Positions 29,198-37,093 of a DNA stretch of 46,924 bases are shown here, in pieces. Position 1 is the stretch's first letter, and the number at the start of each line of letters is the position of its first letter. The position numbers were made by a program, and so were the translations under genes. The stretch covers positions 1 to 46,924 of the forward strand of contig QCVQ01000010.1 of the NCBI GenBank assembly GCA_003210315.1, written 5' to 3'. The notes below the pieces were generated by a model that saw nothing but the letters and a program-made list of their open reading frames with translations, was not told the DNA's origin and ran no database searches. The stretch is from Synechococcus sp. AG-686-F08 (GTDB lineage: Bacteria; Cyanobacteriota; Cyanobacteriia; PCC-6307; Cyanobiaceae).

Positions 29198-29887
29198 TTA
29201 TGTGTCTAAAAGCAGGGATTCGAGGCTTGATCGTGTAGTGCTTCGCGTGAGTGGATTCCAATGGTCTAATTCCAAAGCAGGTCGCTCCAGAAATCGTTGG
29301 ATATGAGGCGACATTCCTTTGCACATTGAGAAATCGCTGCCTTTGATCGATTCGATTGTTTCTAGATTTGCTTCTGTGAGATCAGCGCCTCTTAGGTCTG
29401 CCATATTTAATTCGCTTGTTCCAAATCGAGTCCCTCTACACATGGCTCCTCTTAAAATTGAATAGCGCAGATCAGCACCGGCCAATGAGATGTTGTCCAG
29501 TATTGCCCCGCTTAGATCTGCGCCGCTTAGATAGGCACCCATCAATGAACCGGCTCGTAGATCTATTCCTCTCAAATCAGCATTGTTTAAGAAGGCTCCA
29601 TTGAGTTGGGCTCCCGGTCCGATTGCTCCACTCGTACGGATATTGAAACCATCAGGTAGTTGCGTTTGGCTGTCGTATTTAGCCAGCCTCATGTCAACAT
29701 TTTCCATTTGGCATGCTGTTAAATTTGTGCCTCTTAAATCAGCCCTACACAGATTTGCTTCCCTTAAATCAAGATTGCCAATATCTTTGTTGCGCCAGTC
29801 TGCACCTCTAGCATCTACGGGAAATTGATTAATCTGATCGGGAGACATCCCTTCAGGTGGCTTCCAATTTCTTGTGTCGAAATTCAT
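29198..29887 (-). CDS. Pentapeptide-repeat protein
   Basis: 229 residues from ATG 29887. Two blocks of A(D/N)LxX repeats are visible (for example LDLREANLCRADLRGTNLTA, then ADLRGIDLRAGSLMGAYLS and ADLSGAILDN), predicting a right-handed quadrilateral beta helix. There is no signal peptide. It lies 4 bp after the CpcL-like linker gene, so it should be cotranslated with it, and upstream of cpeC. Substrate or partner unknown; it may bind a membrane or rod component. Confidence 0.75.
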   Translation of the reverse strand: MNFDTRNWKPPEGMSPDQINQFPVDARGADWRNKDIGNLDLREANLCRADLRGTNLTACQMENVDMRLAKYDSQTQLPDGFNIRTSGAIGPGAQLNGAFLNNADLRGIDLRAGSLMGAYLSGADLSGAILDNISLAGADLRYSILRGAMCRGTRFGTSELNMADLRGADLTEANLETIESIKGSDFSMCKGMSPHIQRFLERPALELDHWNPLTRSTTRSSLESLLLDT

Positions 29888-29891
29888 GATC

Positions 29892-30650
29892 TTAATTTCG
29901 AACCATGGAGAATCCAATTGTTAGTATTACTCTTGCAATTTCAAAGCCTCCGATTGCAAATAGGAGTAACCATGCCTTGATTAACCATTCAGGTGGTTTG
30001 CCCACCAGTGTCTTCATTTCGCTCCTTACTCCACCAGTTGTGAATGTTTTATTGACGAATTCTCTTTCAATAAGAGCATTTTTCCATTCTTCCCCGTAAC
30101 GAGGAAACCTTTGATAAATCGGCATGTCCCCAGTTGGCCGCCCTGGTATCAACCTGCCTCGCTGTGCTGGAGTGCCGTCATATCCAAAGTTGATCATATA
30201 TTCATCACTTTCTAATATTTGATCTACAAAATTAGCGAAGCCTTTTTGTGCAATAATTATCGACCAGGCTAATCTTTCTCCTTCACCATTGACCGATCGT
30301 CCTAGTACTCGTCCCACAACTTGATCTACCATCCTGTAATTCGAGCTGCATTGGAAATAGCCTTGTTGAAATCTTTCTGATAGTAGAAGTCCTCTCACAA
30401 AATCTCGCATTGTTATGTATCCGCTTCTTAATTGTGATTCGAGGTAAGTGTCTCGATCGCAACTCATTGCATGGAAGAAGATTTGTTTGTATGTTTGTTC
30501 GATCAAGCTATCTACATCTCTGCGTGCCCCTATCGATGAGCCCGAAATCTCACCCGTTACTTGATATTTGATTGAATCATTATTACCAGCAAGATTGTTG
30601 ACCCTACTGTTCTGGCTCTTCAGAGAATAGTTGCGAACAGGAATAGCCAT
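29892..30650 (-). CDS. cpcG2: CpcG2/CpcL-type rod linker with C-terminal membrane helix
   Basis: 252 residues. The N-terminus AIPVRNYSLKSQNSRVNNLA is the CpcG-family signature. The PBS-linker domain covers about 45-170 (IEQTYKQIFFHAMSCDRDT, MRDFVRGLLLSERF, SDEYMINFGYDGTPAQRGR). In place of the core-binding C-terminus there is a hydrophobic helix at about 222-246 (WLIKAWLLLFAIGGFEIA onward), the hallmark of CpcL linkers that tie core-less rods to the thylakoid and photosystem I. The family is clear; the photosystem I role is inferred. Confidence 0.87.
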   Translation of the reverse strand: MAIPVRNYSLKSQNSRVNNLAGNNDSIKYQVTGEISGSSIGARRDVDSLIEQTYKQIFFHAMSCDRDTYLESQLRSGYITMRDFVRGLLLSERFQQGYFQCSSNYRMVDQVVGRVLGRSVNGEGERLAWSIIIAQKGFANFVDQILESDEYMINFGYDGTPAQRGRLIPGRPTGDMPIYQRFPRYGEEWKNALIEREFVNKTFTTGGVRSEMKTLVGKPPEWLIKAWLLLFAIGGFEIARVILTIGFSMVRN

Positions 30651-30787
30651 GGATTTTTTTGTTTCTGCTAGGTAGAATTACCAACTTTAAGCGTAGAGCC
30701 AGTAGGCTTTGTTTTTTGTTGCTAAAACTTAAAGTATCTTGGTGTTCTTTGCTAGGTCAAATATTATCATTTTGTTGGCTAGCAAAT

Positions 30788-30831
30788 GAAAATGGCTCTC
30801 AAAGGGAAAATCACTACCCTCTGAGAACCAT
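30788..30831 (-). terminator. Hairpin between mpeE and the CpcL-like gene
   Basis: Imperfect stem of about 15 bp (30792-30806 with 30816-30831, two mismatches) followed on the minus strand by TTTTCATT. It lies 71 bp after the mpeE stop. Probable terminator. Confidence 0.6.
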
Positions 30832-30901
30832 AAATTTTAACTGAATTAAAAGGACCGTCCGTAGCTTTTTAGCTCTATTAATCCTTGATTTTGAGTGTGC
30901 T

Positions 30902-31732
30902 TTATTTTTTTGTTGTTTGAGGTGTAAACATCCTTTGGAACGCTCCTGAGGATGGATCCCTTACTGCTTTTGAATAGCTAAATCCGGAGACATCGTAATT
31001 ACCTGTAGAGGTACTTAGATTTCTTGCATTGGCTAATGACATCACGAGTTGGCTTCTTCCGCCTACTACTTTGTCTGAACTTGCGTTGCCTGTACTTACT
31101 GAGCACATATTGACAAATGTAGAGCAGTAAAACCCAGCTTCAGATTTCCATGCTCGATCGTAGGGGACTGTGTCCGTTCCAAACACCTCAAGATATTCAC
31201 CTGATGTGGTCATTTTATTAATGAATACATCGTAGCCCTGGTCTGCAATTAAACTGATGCAAGTACCAATTTCACTTTGATTGATTGGAGGGCGACCTAA
31301 TAAATGCTTGAAATTATGTTCTATACCTCTTATTGGTGACACTTTGTGGTAGTAGTTTTGTTTGTAGAATTCTGATTTGGCCAACCCAGCTACGAAATCT
31401 CTCGTTGTAATTCTTCCGTCTCTAAGCTGAGACTCTAGTTCTTTACAGCGTTGACTATCAGTTGGATTTGCATTGCCCATTACCTGTTTGTAGGCACTGC
31501 TTATAGCTGCTTCTAATGCACTGTTTCCAGTGGCCGCATATTCTTCCGCTGTCACGCCAAATGGGCACTCTCCATGGTGCCTTGGCCCAATACCAATGCC
31601 CATAGATTTGCATTGGTTCTCTTTAAATTGTTCTACTGTAAGGGCGGCGGTCTCTTTAACCTTTTTATTTGTTGTTGTAAAAGAAGTGCGATTATTATTC
31701 GTGAAATCACGTTTTGGCTTGATGGCAACCAT
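30902..31732 (-). CDS. mpeE: Chromophorylated phycoerythrin II linker MpeE
   Basis: 276 residues, a paralogue of MpeC. The N-terminal extension contains Cys41 in ENQCKSMGIGIGPRHHGECPFG, matching the bilin site and motif of MpeC and MpeD. PBS-linker domain at about 65-215 (ISSAYKQVMGNANPTDSQR, FKHLLGRPPINQSEI, TSGEYLEVFG). There is no CpcD domain. Expected to bind class II phycoerythrin and carry phycourobilin. It is downstream of the phycobiliprotein-like gene, 183 bp away. Confidence 0.88.
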   Translation of the reverse strand: MVAIKPKRDFTNNNRTSFTTTNKKVKETAALTVEQFKENQCKSMGIGIGPRHHGECPFGVTAEEYAATGNSALEAAISSAYKQVMGNANPTDSQRCKELESQLRDGRITTRDFVAGLAKSEFYKQNYYHKVSPIRGIEHNFKHLLGRPPINQSEIGTCISLIADQGYDVFINKMTTSGEYLEVFGTDTVPYDRAWKSEAGFYCSTFVNMCSVSTGNASSDKVVGGRSQLVMSLANARNLSTSTGNYDVSGFSYSKAVRDPSSGAFQRMFTPQTTKK

Positions 31733-31915
31733 AGCTTTACAGATTGAATTCTGAATTTGAATGAACTCTACGTCTATTCCCCAGTTTTTTGCTGTGTTTT
31801 CTTTTTCCGCAACAAAAATTTTAGTCTTAACTGCTTCCGTCTGGAGCCGTGTTACACCCCACGACGTTCCTCGTGTCTCATTATCCGTCTGACTGGGTCT
31901 ATTTCAAAAGATCTT

Positions 31916-32494
31916 TTATTTTATTGACTCCATCTTTTCGACTAGATGGTTGAAACATCCATCCAGAAGTTTTAGATCCGTGCTTTCATTGCCTTCTGAA
32001 TATATTTCTTTGCAGTTTTCTTGTAGCTCCTTCAGGCAAAGTGTTAATGCATCGATTGGTACTTTTAGTTTTTTATATAATTCTTGAACTGCTTGCAGTC
32101 CCTGCTTGTCAGTAATGTTTGTGTTTCCTGCAGCTGTTCCGTAGATGCTTATTCTTGCAAGATGAAAGCAATCTCTCCAGCATGCCTCTGCTCTTTCTTT
32201 TGGATAGAGTGATCCACCTGGCTTTGTAATATCTGGTATTTTTCTTATAAGAGCTTCTTTTGCCTCATGGATCAGTTGTGGCAATCTTCTTTGTAACTCT
32301 TCAAGCTTTTCAGGATTGCAATGCGACTTCTCGCAGAGGGTGTTGATTTCTTTTGTATTCAATAACCTTTTGTCTCTGTTGGCTGAAGCAAGTATCTTTC
32401 GATGAGCTTCTTGTAACTCAGTATTTTTGTACAAGCCAAATAGCTCAGCTTTCCTTACCAATTCCTTGAATTCTGGAGATGGGGTATTGTCCAT
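31916..32494 (-). CDS. Divergent beta-type phycobiliprotein homologue
   Basis: 192 residues; no named family comes to mind. From about residue 90 it tracks phycobiliprotein beta subunits: KPGGSLYP, then EACWRDCF (compare MAACLRDME), then AAGNTNITDKQGLQAVQELY, aligning with the beta block around residue 105. Cys105 corresponds to the bilin site Cys82, with Arg107 and Asp108 kept. The Cys153 equivalent is Leu, and no Cys50/61 pair is in place. The N-terminal 20 residues are extra. It may bind one bilin or act as an assembly or sensor protein. It is 5 bp after the 145-residue gene. Confidence 0.72.
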   Translation of the reverse strand: MDNTPSPEFKELVRKAELFGLYKNTELQEAHRKILASANRDKRLLNTKEINTLCEKSHCNPEKLEELQRRLPQLIHEAKEALIRKIPDITKPGGSLYPKERAEACWRDCFHLARISIYGTAAGNTNITDKQGLQAVQELYKKLKVPIDALTLCLKELQENCKEIYSEGNESTDLKLLDGCFNHLVEKMESIK

Positions 32495-32499
32495 CTTTT

Positions 32500-32937
32500 T
32501 TACGAATTTCCTAATTGCTTGACGTCAATAATTGGTGATGCTGTTAGCCAGCCATGGCGTTCTAGGTAGAAAGCCCATGTTACTTCTGACCCAAGTCCTG
32601 GGCAATATTTGCAGGCTGCCTCTGCAATATCGTTTGGTATATCAAGCGATTTCAGTAAGTCTACTATTTCGCTTGTTTTTTCGATTTTCGTAGAACGAAT
32701 TGCTGCACCTACGATCCATGTCAGCTTTGTAGTCGAGATATCTACTTGGTCGCTTTCGCAAGCTAGTAGAATGTTTCCCGGGTTAGAAATATTTTTGAGT
32801 GTGTCTCTCCATAGAGTGATGTCGTCAGGCTTCAAGTTGAGCCTTAGAACTTCGTCCCCGATGTTGAAGTGAACCTCTTTCTCCTCAGAGCTATTCTTTA
32901 GGAGGTTTGACAGTGTCTGCTTGGTTGTGTTCTGCAT
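32500..32937 (-). CDS. Unknown partner of the phycobiliprotein-like gene
   Basis: 145 residues, not recognised. Predicted mixed alpha/beta, soluble, with several Cys (ILLACESD, EAACKYCPGLG) and a Trp-rich end (SEVTWAFYLERHGWL). The stop lies 5 bp before the start of the phycobiliprotein homologue, so the pair is an operon with mpeE downstream. A modifying or partner function is inferred only from position. Confidence 0.6.
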   Translation of the reverse strand: MQNTTKQTLSNLLKNSSEEKEVHFNIGDEVLRLNLKPDDITLWRDTLKNISNPGNILLACESDQVDISTTKLTWIVGAAIRSTKIEKTSEIVDLLKSLDIPNDIAEAACKYCPGLGSEVTWAFYLERHGWLTASPIIDVKQLGNS

Positions 32938-33858
32938 TTGTAGATCTTCCCTCCCTCGCGACTTTCAGTATTTATGCTTTCATCCTCTCCGCCTTCATCG
33001 TTCCTTCATCGCTTATTCCGTATTTCATCATCATTCTTTATAAATCCTTGCCTCCACTTTTCTAGGTCGGTGCAACCTATTTTGTTTGCCTTGTCGTTTT
33101 CGATTTCCCTTCAAATTCACTTCTGATTGGTGGTGGTTCTGAAACAGTTCTCTTTTAACTCTTTGTTCGCATCAATCAGCTAGCTATTGATACCCCTTTT
33201 TGTTTCTTTTGCTCTGGGGGTGGGTGATTTTTCTTGGACTTTGCTTGTCTCCTCTTCTTTTCGCTAATTTTAATTCTTATTGCTTTTCACTTGTTTGATG
33301 CATATGCTTTCTAGCTATTTAGTTTTTCGTGTGTGCTTTACTTCTGAAGTGAGGACCTGAGTAATGTTTGTGCATTTGTTTGGCTAGGGTTGTGATTGCT
33401 TGGTAGATGAGTTGTTTGCAATAGTTTTTAACTTTTGCTTTTTGTTGTTTTCAGGATTCTAGATTTTTATGTTTTTGCTTCGTTGCAATATTCGTTGTCT
33501 TTTGTATGGTTGACGAGCATGCGTCGCCGTCATTCGAACTATAGGCAATTTTGGGATTGCTCTTCAATGTTTGAATTTGGAGAGGCTTGATACGTTGCAC
33601 AATGCTTATCAATCCTGGCTGGCTTCCGCGCGCCTTGTCCCGCCTACAGGCGGTTCATTCCCTTTGCGGGGTCCTGATTTCAGGTTGAAGACGCGTTGTT
33701 AAGGCTCGTTTCCTTGTATTTGTCTTTTATGTCATGTCGTATCTTTGCATCTTTTGTGACCTTCAAATACCTCTGCCTGAACCAATTTTTGGGTCGTCTG
33801 TGGACAATTTCATCTTGATCGATATCATCAGTCTCTGAAGAGCATGGAGCTTTTTTCA
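32938..33858. other. Long AT-rich gap without recognisable gene
   Basis: About 920 bp, T-rich on the plus strand, with no ORF of credible composition. The one distinctive element is a GC-rich, hairpin-rich island at 33612-33700. The promoter of the phycobiliprotein-like operon must lie near 32940-33050, and that of the 139-residue gene near 33800. Confidence 0.6.
33612..33700. ncRNA. Candidate structured RNA element
   Basis: GC-rich island in an AT-rich gap with successive short stems: 33640-33644 with 33649-33653 (tetraloop), 33660-33662 with 33668-33670, and 33673-33676 with 33681-33684. No known RNA family recognised; the strand is undetermined. Confidence 0.3.
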
Positions 33859-34278
33859 ATGGCCAATCCTAGTCAAGACATGATTCAGCAGTTGAGCGGC
33901 CAATTGCACTTGGTTAGTGAGATTGCTGAATCTTTGACACTCAGATTGCTTGCGCTCGAAGAACGTCACAATGTTCTCTCGGAACGTCTGGCGTCTGTTG
34001 AGCCTGCACAAGCTGATGATTCTGATAGTTTCTTATTGCTCGCTGATAGCAGCGACCGCCTTGTGCAACTTCGCGGCTTGCTAGATGAGCGAGCTGATGT
34101 GGAGATCCCAGTCCCTGCACCTCAGCTTGAAATGGTGGTCGATGGCCAGGTGGACTCCGACGATTCTGGGGTGGAGTTTGAATTGGAGCAAACCGTATAT
34201 GTGAATGACTCACAAGAACCACTTACAGACACCTTGGAACAAGGCTTTGATGAGAGCGATGAACTTCTCTCAGCTTGA
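33859..34278 (+). CDS. Acidic hypothetical protein
   Basis: 139 residues from ATG 33859, which has GGAG about 9 nt upstream; ATG 33844 is in frame but has a weaker site. The N-terminal half is a Leu-rich helix likely to form a coiled coil (LVSEIAESLTLRLLALEERH onward); the second half is strongly acidic (Asp/Glu). Not recognised. Its 3' end overlaps the convergent small gene by 9 bp. Confidence 0.6.
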   Translation: MANPSQDMIQQLSGQLHLVSEIAESLTLRLLALEERHNVLSERLASVEPAQADDSDSFLLLADSSDRLVQLRGLLDERADVEIPVPAPQLEMVVDGQVDSDDSGVEFELEQTVYVNDSQEPLTDTLEQGFDESDELLSA

Positions 34279-34524
34279 GTGGTTTGATTGATCCAGATTA
34301 AGCAAACGAACTCTGAAGATGGCGATTTGACGTGCCTGCTCCGGTTCTTCCTGCAGGAATGGATGGTCGTTCATCGATTCGATTACGACCTCGATGCGTT
34401 GATCGATGGAAAGATCAGCAAATTGTTCTGTCTTTGCTGATTGCTTCCAAGTTCGGTCAAATACCATCGCAAATCCGTCAGGGTTGTTGAAGGTGCGATC
34501 GTCATCGATCGGTACGCGAATCAT
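34270..34524 (-). CDS. Small hypothetical protein
   Basis: 84 residues, not recognised. A compact acidic protein with MIRVPIDDDRTFNNPDGFAM at the start and a helical end (QARQIAIFRVRLLNL). No membrane segment. Convergent 9-bp overlap with the acidic protein gene supports a compact gene pair. Confidence 0.5.
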   Translation of the reverse strand: MIRVPIDDDRTFNNPDGFAMVFDRTWKQSAKTEQFADLSIDQRIEVVIESMNDHPFLQEEPEQARQIAIFRVRLLNLDQSNHSS

Positions 34525-34666
34525 TAGCTGTTGGATGCAAATTCATGGGCCAAGCTTGAACTGGGAGCATTGCGACAATTTGCCCCTTCAATCATTCAAA
34601 CTTGTTGAGCAGTGATGCCTTAAACGCCTCAAAGGCGTGGTTGCTTCCTCCTTAGCTTACGTCTCA

Positions 34667-34795
34667 TCATCCGCAGTACAGGTTGTTCGGTCGGCCCAAC
34701 CCAGTTCTGAAGGCTGCGTAGACAGCAGAACTCTTTCCCTCACTCGTGTCTTCAGGATTGTCGAATTGTTCTCTGATCCCCTTTAAACATGGCAT
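34667..34795 (-). CDS. 42-residue hypothetical ORF
   Basis: ATG 34795 to TGA 34667. The peptide contains KGIREQFDNPEDTSEG and ends AFRTGLGRPNNLYCG, a composition that looks coding. A short inverted repeat at 34624-34638 follows it and may be its terminator. Unrecognised; small size limits confidence. Confidence 0.35.
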   Translation of the reverse strand: MPCLKGIREQFDNPEDTSEGKSSAVYAAFRTGLGRPNNLYCG

Positions 34796-34997
34796 TAAGA
34801 GCATCTCAATGCTTTTGAGTGATGCCTTGCTTTGATGAGGACGGTTTTGCGTGATTTTTATTATTTTGCTGATCTATCGGAACTGCACAAATGATTATTT
34901 CCCTTTCGGAAGCCAATGGGTTGGAAGAGAGTTGAACGGGTTTGAGCCATTTGTTGATCTTAGGTCGCTTAGTAAATTATTGTCTTTACAGTATTTT

Positions 34998-35660
34998 TCA
35001 GCGCTTCATATAAGCATTGGCGTACTGATCAATCATGCTTGCGTCGTATTGATTAGAAGATAAGAGTTCAGTCATTCTGTGCGCCATGGCTTTAGATGTC
35101 GCGGCATATCGATGCCCTAGTGGTAATAGCCTTTTCCCACTTTCTCGTAGAGTGGGTATTTTTGTGATCCTGTACTGCTCTTCCGTTAGGTCGATCATGT
35201 CTCCACTGCTGTTTTCCAGCCACCAGTGATAGTCATCTGTTTCTTCTAGTTTTTGTGAACCTCTGATGCAGTCAAAATCTCTCCAAAAGAAGCGATGTAG
35301 GGTGTGTATGGTAAATAAGTGCCAGCCTCTTGTTTGATTGTCTGCTGTTGGGGTAGGCGATTTCAGTGGACTTTCTTTTTCTTTTGCTGGACTTGATTTG
35401 CCAAATTTTATTTCAATTTCAGAGGTAGAGTGCAACCACTTTTTGCCTTTCGATCTGCTCTCTTGAAGCATGCCCATCGGATTTATGTAGAGATCTAGGA
35501 AGCACTGAGAGACTGTGAGAATGTTGCGATCAGTTGATGGAATGGATAGATCTCCATCACAAAATTGATCCGATGGGAAGAGGCCATCAGTAAGAGGCTT
35601 TAAGACTCTCTTTCCGTCAACACAGAGATGGCCGGAGTGGCTAGAAATAAGAAAACCCAT
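34998..35660 (-). CDS. Hypothetical protein with HWWLEN-type domain
   Basis: 220 residues. The C-terminal half has DDYHWWLENSSGDMIDLTEE followed by a Gln/Tyr and a Leu-rich end; this pattern (W-x-E/D, G-x-x-I-D-x-T-x-x-Q) recalls small proteins common in phages and bacteria whose function is not known to me. The N-terminal half is unrecognised. It sits alone in the sparse zone between the rod genes and tRNA-Phe. Confidence 0.55.
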   Translation of the reverse strand: MGFLISSHSGHLCVDGKRVLKPLTDGLFPSDQFCDGDLSIPSTDRNILTVSQCFLDLYINPMGMLQESRSKGKKWLHSTSEIEIKFGKSSPAKEKESPLKSPTPTADNQTRGWHLFTIHTLHRFFWRDFDCIRGSQKLEETDDYHWWLENSSGDMIDLTEEQYRITKIPTLRESGKRLLPLGHRYAATSKAMAHRMTELLSSNQYDASMIDQYANAYMKR

Positions 35661-35901
35661 GGGACTGAATTACGGCTTTCCTGATGATTTCTACAACTTA
35701 TCTTACCTCGCCCCTTGTGGGATTACATTGGTTTTATGGGCAGTCTTCCAAGGATATGAGCGAATGTAGCAGTGATCAGTTGAACCAGTCAGTGCGTATT
35801 GGGGGCTGCTTCATTTGTGGGCGCGAGTGGTTAGCAAGGCAAAAGCAGTTTGCCGGATCCATCGTTTTGCAAGTCGGATTTTGGAGACTATCGCTTCCTT
35901 C

Positions 35902-36441
35902 TTACGATTCTGAGCTGGTCCAGCCAAAGACTTGAATCATTTCTGCCCTCAGTCGTGCTGCAGTTTCAAGTGCAGGCGAGAGTCTGCTTTGTCGTTCTGG
36001 ACTTTTCTTGATTACATAGTCGAGATCTTGTAAAAGCATTGAATTCATATTCAAGGCAAGAATACACTGCGCATTCTCACAGTGGTTCTGTTTTGTATCG
36101 TTATACAGTGAGACAATTTCCTTGATGTAATCAATAAAGATTTTGCTTGACTGTTCCATTTTTAAGACCTCTTCTTTGTCCCATCCAAGGCATTCAATCA
36201 GTTGATGGCATGATCGAAGGGCCGCAACGGTGTGATCATTTTCTTTAAAGGATGTTTTGATGAATCCAGTGATGTTCGCGATGCAGAACTGCATTCCATA
36301 CACCATGCTGTCTGCTTGCTCTAAGTCATCTTGGATTCTGTCCCAGGTGATGCGCGCAATCCTGTCGTCAGGTGGCATCTCGGCTAGAGCTGCTAATTGG
36401 AGTGACCGTGACACAAGTTCTTTGTTGAGTTTGCTATTCAT
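35902..36441 (-). CDS. Hypothetical all-helical protein
   Basis: 179 residues, unrecognised. It appears almost wholly alpha-helical with scattered cysteines (MQFCIANI, LRSCHQLIECLG, NHCENAQCILA). No signal or membrane segment. It does not show the phycobiliprotein C-x-R-D motif. No close neighbours; it may be transcribed alone. Confidence 0.55.
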   Translation of the reverse strand: MNSKLNKELVSRSLQLAALAEMPPDDRIARITWDRIQDDLEQADSMVYGMQFCIANITGFIKTSFKENDHTVAALRSCHQLIECLGWDKEEVLKMEQSSKIFIDYIKEIVSLYNDTKQNHCENAQCILALNMNSMLLQDLDYVIKKSPERQSRLSPALETAARLRAEMIQVFGWTSSES

Positions 36442-36667
36442 TTCTCTTTAATTGAATGAACGGTGGATGTATTCCCTCGTTGGGTTTGTCGTTTTTTGTG
36501 ACTGCGCAATCCACGAGCTGGAGGGATCATGCCCGATTTCCTTGATTCCATGGTCCTACGGAGATGCCCATTGTTTGTTCAATGCCTATGTCTCTGGTGT
36601 GGATTGACTGGCCAGAAATGAATCCGACCCAGTGCTTCGGCAAGATGGACTCTGCAATGTTCGCTTT

Positions 36668-36868
36668 ATGACGTACGAGCAAGAGGTCATCATCAAGTGC
36701 GCCATCAAGGGCACCCTTGGCGGTCTTGATAGGAAAATGACGTCAGATGAGCTTGATGAGTTGCTTAACGGTTCGCAGGATTGGCGCAAGCATTTGGTAA
36801 TCGAGGAAATCACGGAGGTAGCCACCATCCACGCTGGGCGCCGACGTCCAGAGATCGACTCGATGTGA
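36668..36868 (+). CDS. Small hypothetical protein
   Basis: 66 residues from ATG 36668 (an in-frame GTG at 36632 is possible). The sequence MTYEQEVIIKCAIKGTLGGL then KMTSDELDELL looks like a folded helical protein. The overlapping minus-strand frame at this site has a Ser/Arg-rich, non-coding look and was set aside. Function unknown. Confidence 0.45.
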   Translation: MTYEQEVIIKCAIKGTLGGLDRKMTSDELDELLNGSQDWRKHLVIEEITEVATIHAGRRRPEIDSM

Positions 36869-36995
36869 AGAAGGGGCCTTTGGTCAAAACAATCTGAAAT
36901 CAGCCCGCTGTTCAGCATGATGATGGTGCTTTGCAGGCACAATCCCTCGCCAGCGGTGGGCCTCCGCTTGTCTTGTCGGGTCAAAACTCAATCAA

Positions 36996-37068
36996 TGCCA
37001 GGACCCAGATTTGAACTGGGGACACGGCGATTTTCAGTCGCCTGCTCTACCAACTGAGCTATCCCGGC
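36996..37068 (-). tRNA. trnF: tRNA-Phe (GAA)
   Basis: 73-nt cloverleaf on the minus strand: acceptor arms 37062-37068 with 36997-37003 (one G-T pair), discriminator A at 36996, D arm with AGCTCAGTTGGTAGAGC, anticodon loop CTGAAAA giving GAA, and T loop TTCAAAT. CCA is not encoded. It lies at the outer edge of the pigment region, next to comF. Confidence 0.96.
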
Positions 37069-37093
37069 ACGTCGCTTTCACGACAACGGAATC

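Noticed and set aside
33649-33665. T-arm-like GGTTCATTCC, suggesting a tRNA or tmRNA fragment
   Set aside because: No acceptor, D or anticodon arm could be built around it on either strand.
35684-35935. Plus-strand ORF of 83 residues
   Set aside because: Composition not protein-like, runs into the 179-residue gene on the other strand, no ribosome site.
36586-36984. Minus-strand ORF of 132 residues near tRNA-Phe
   Set aside because: Ser/Arg-rich, no structure pattern, and overlaps a more protein-like plus-strand ORF.
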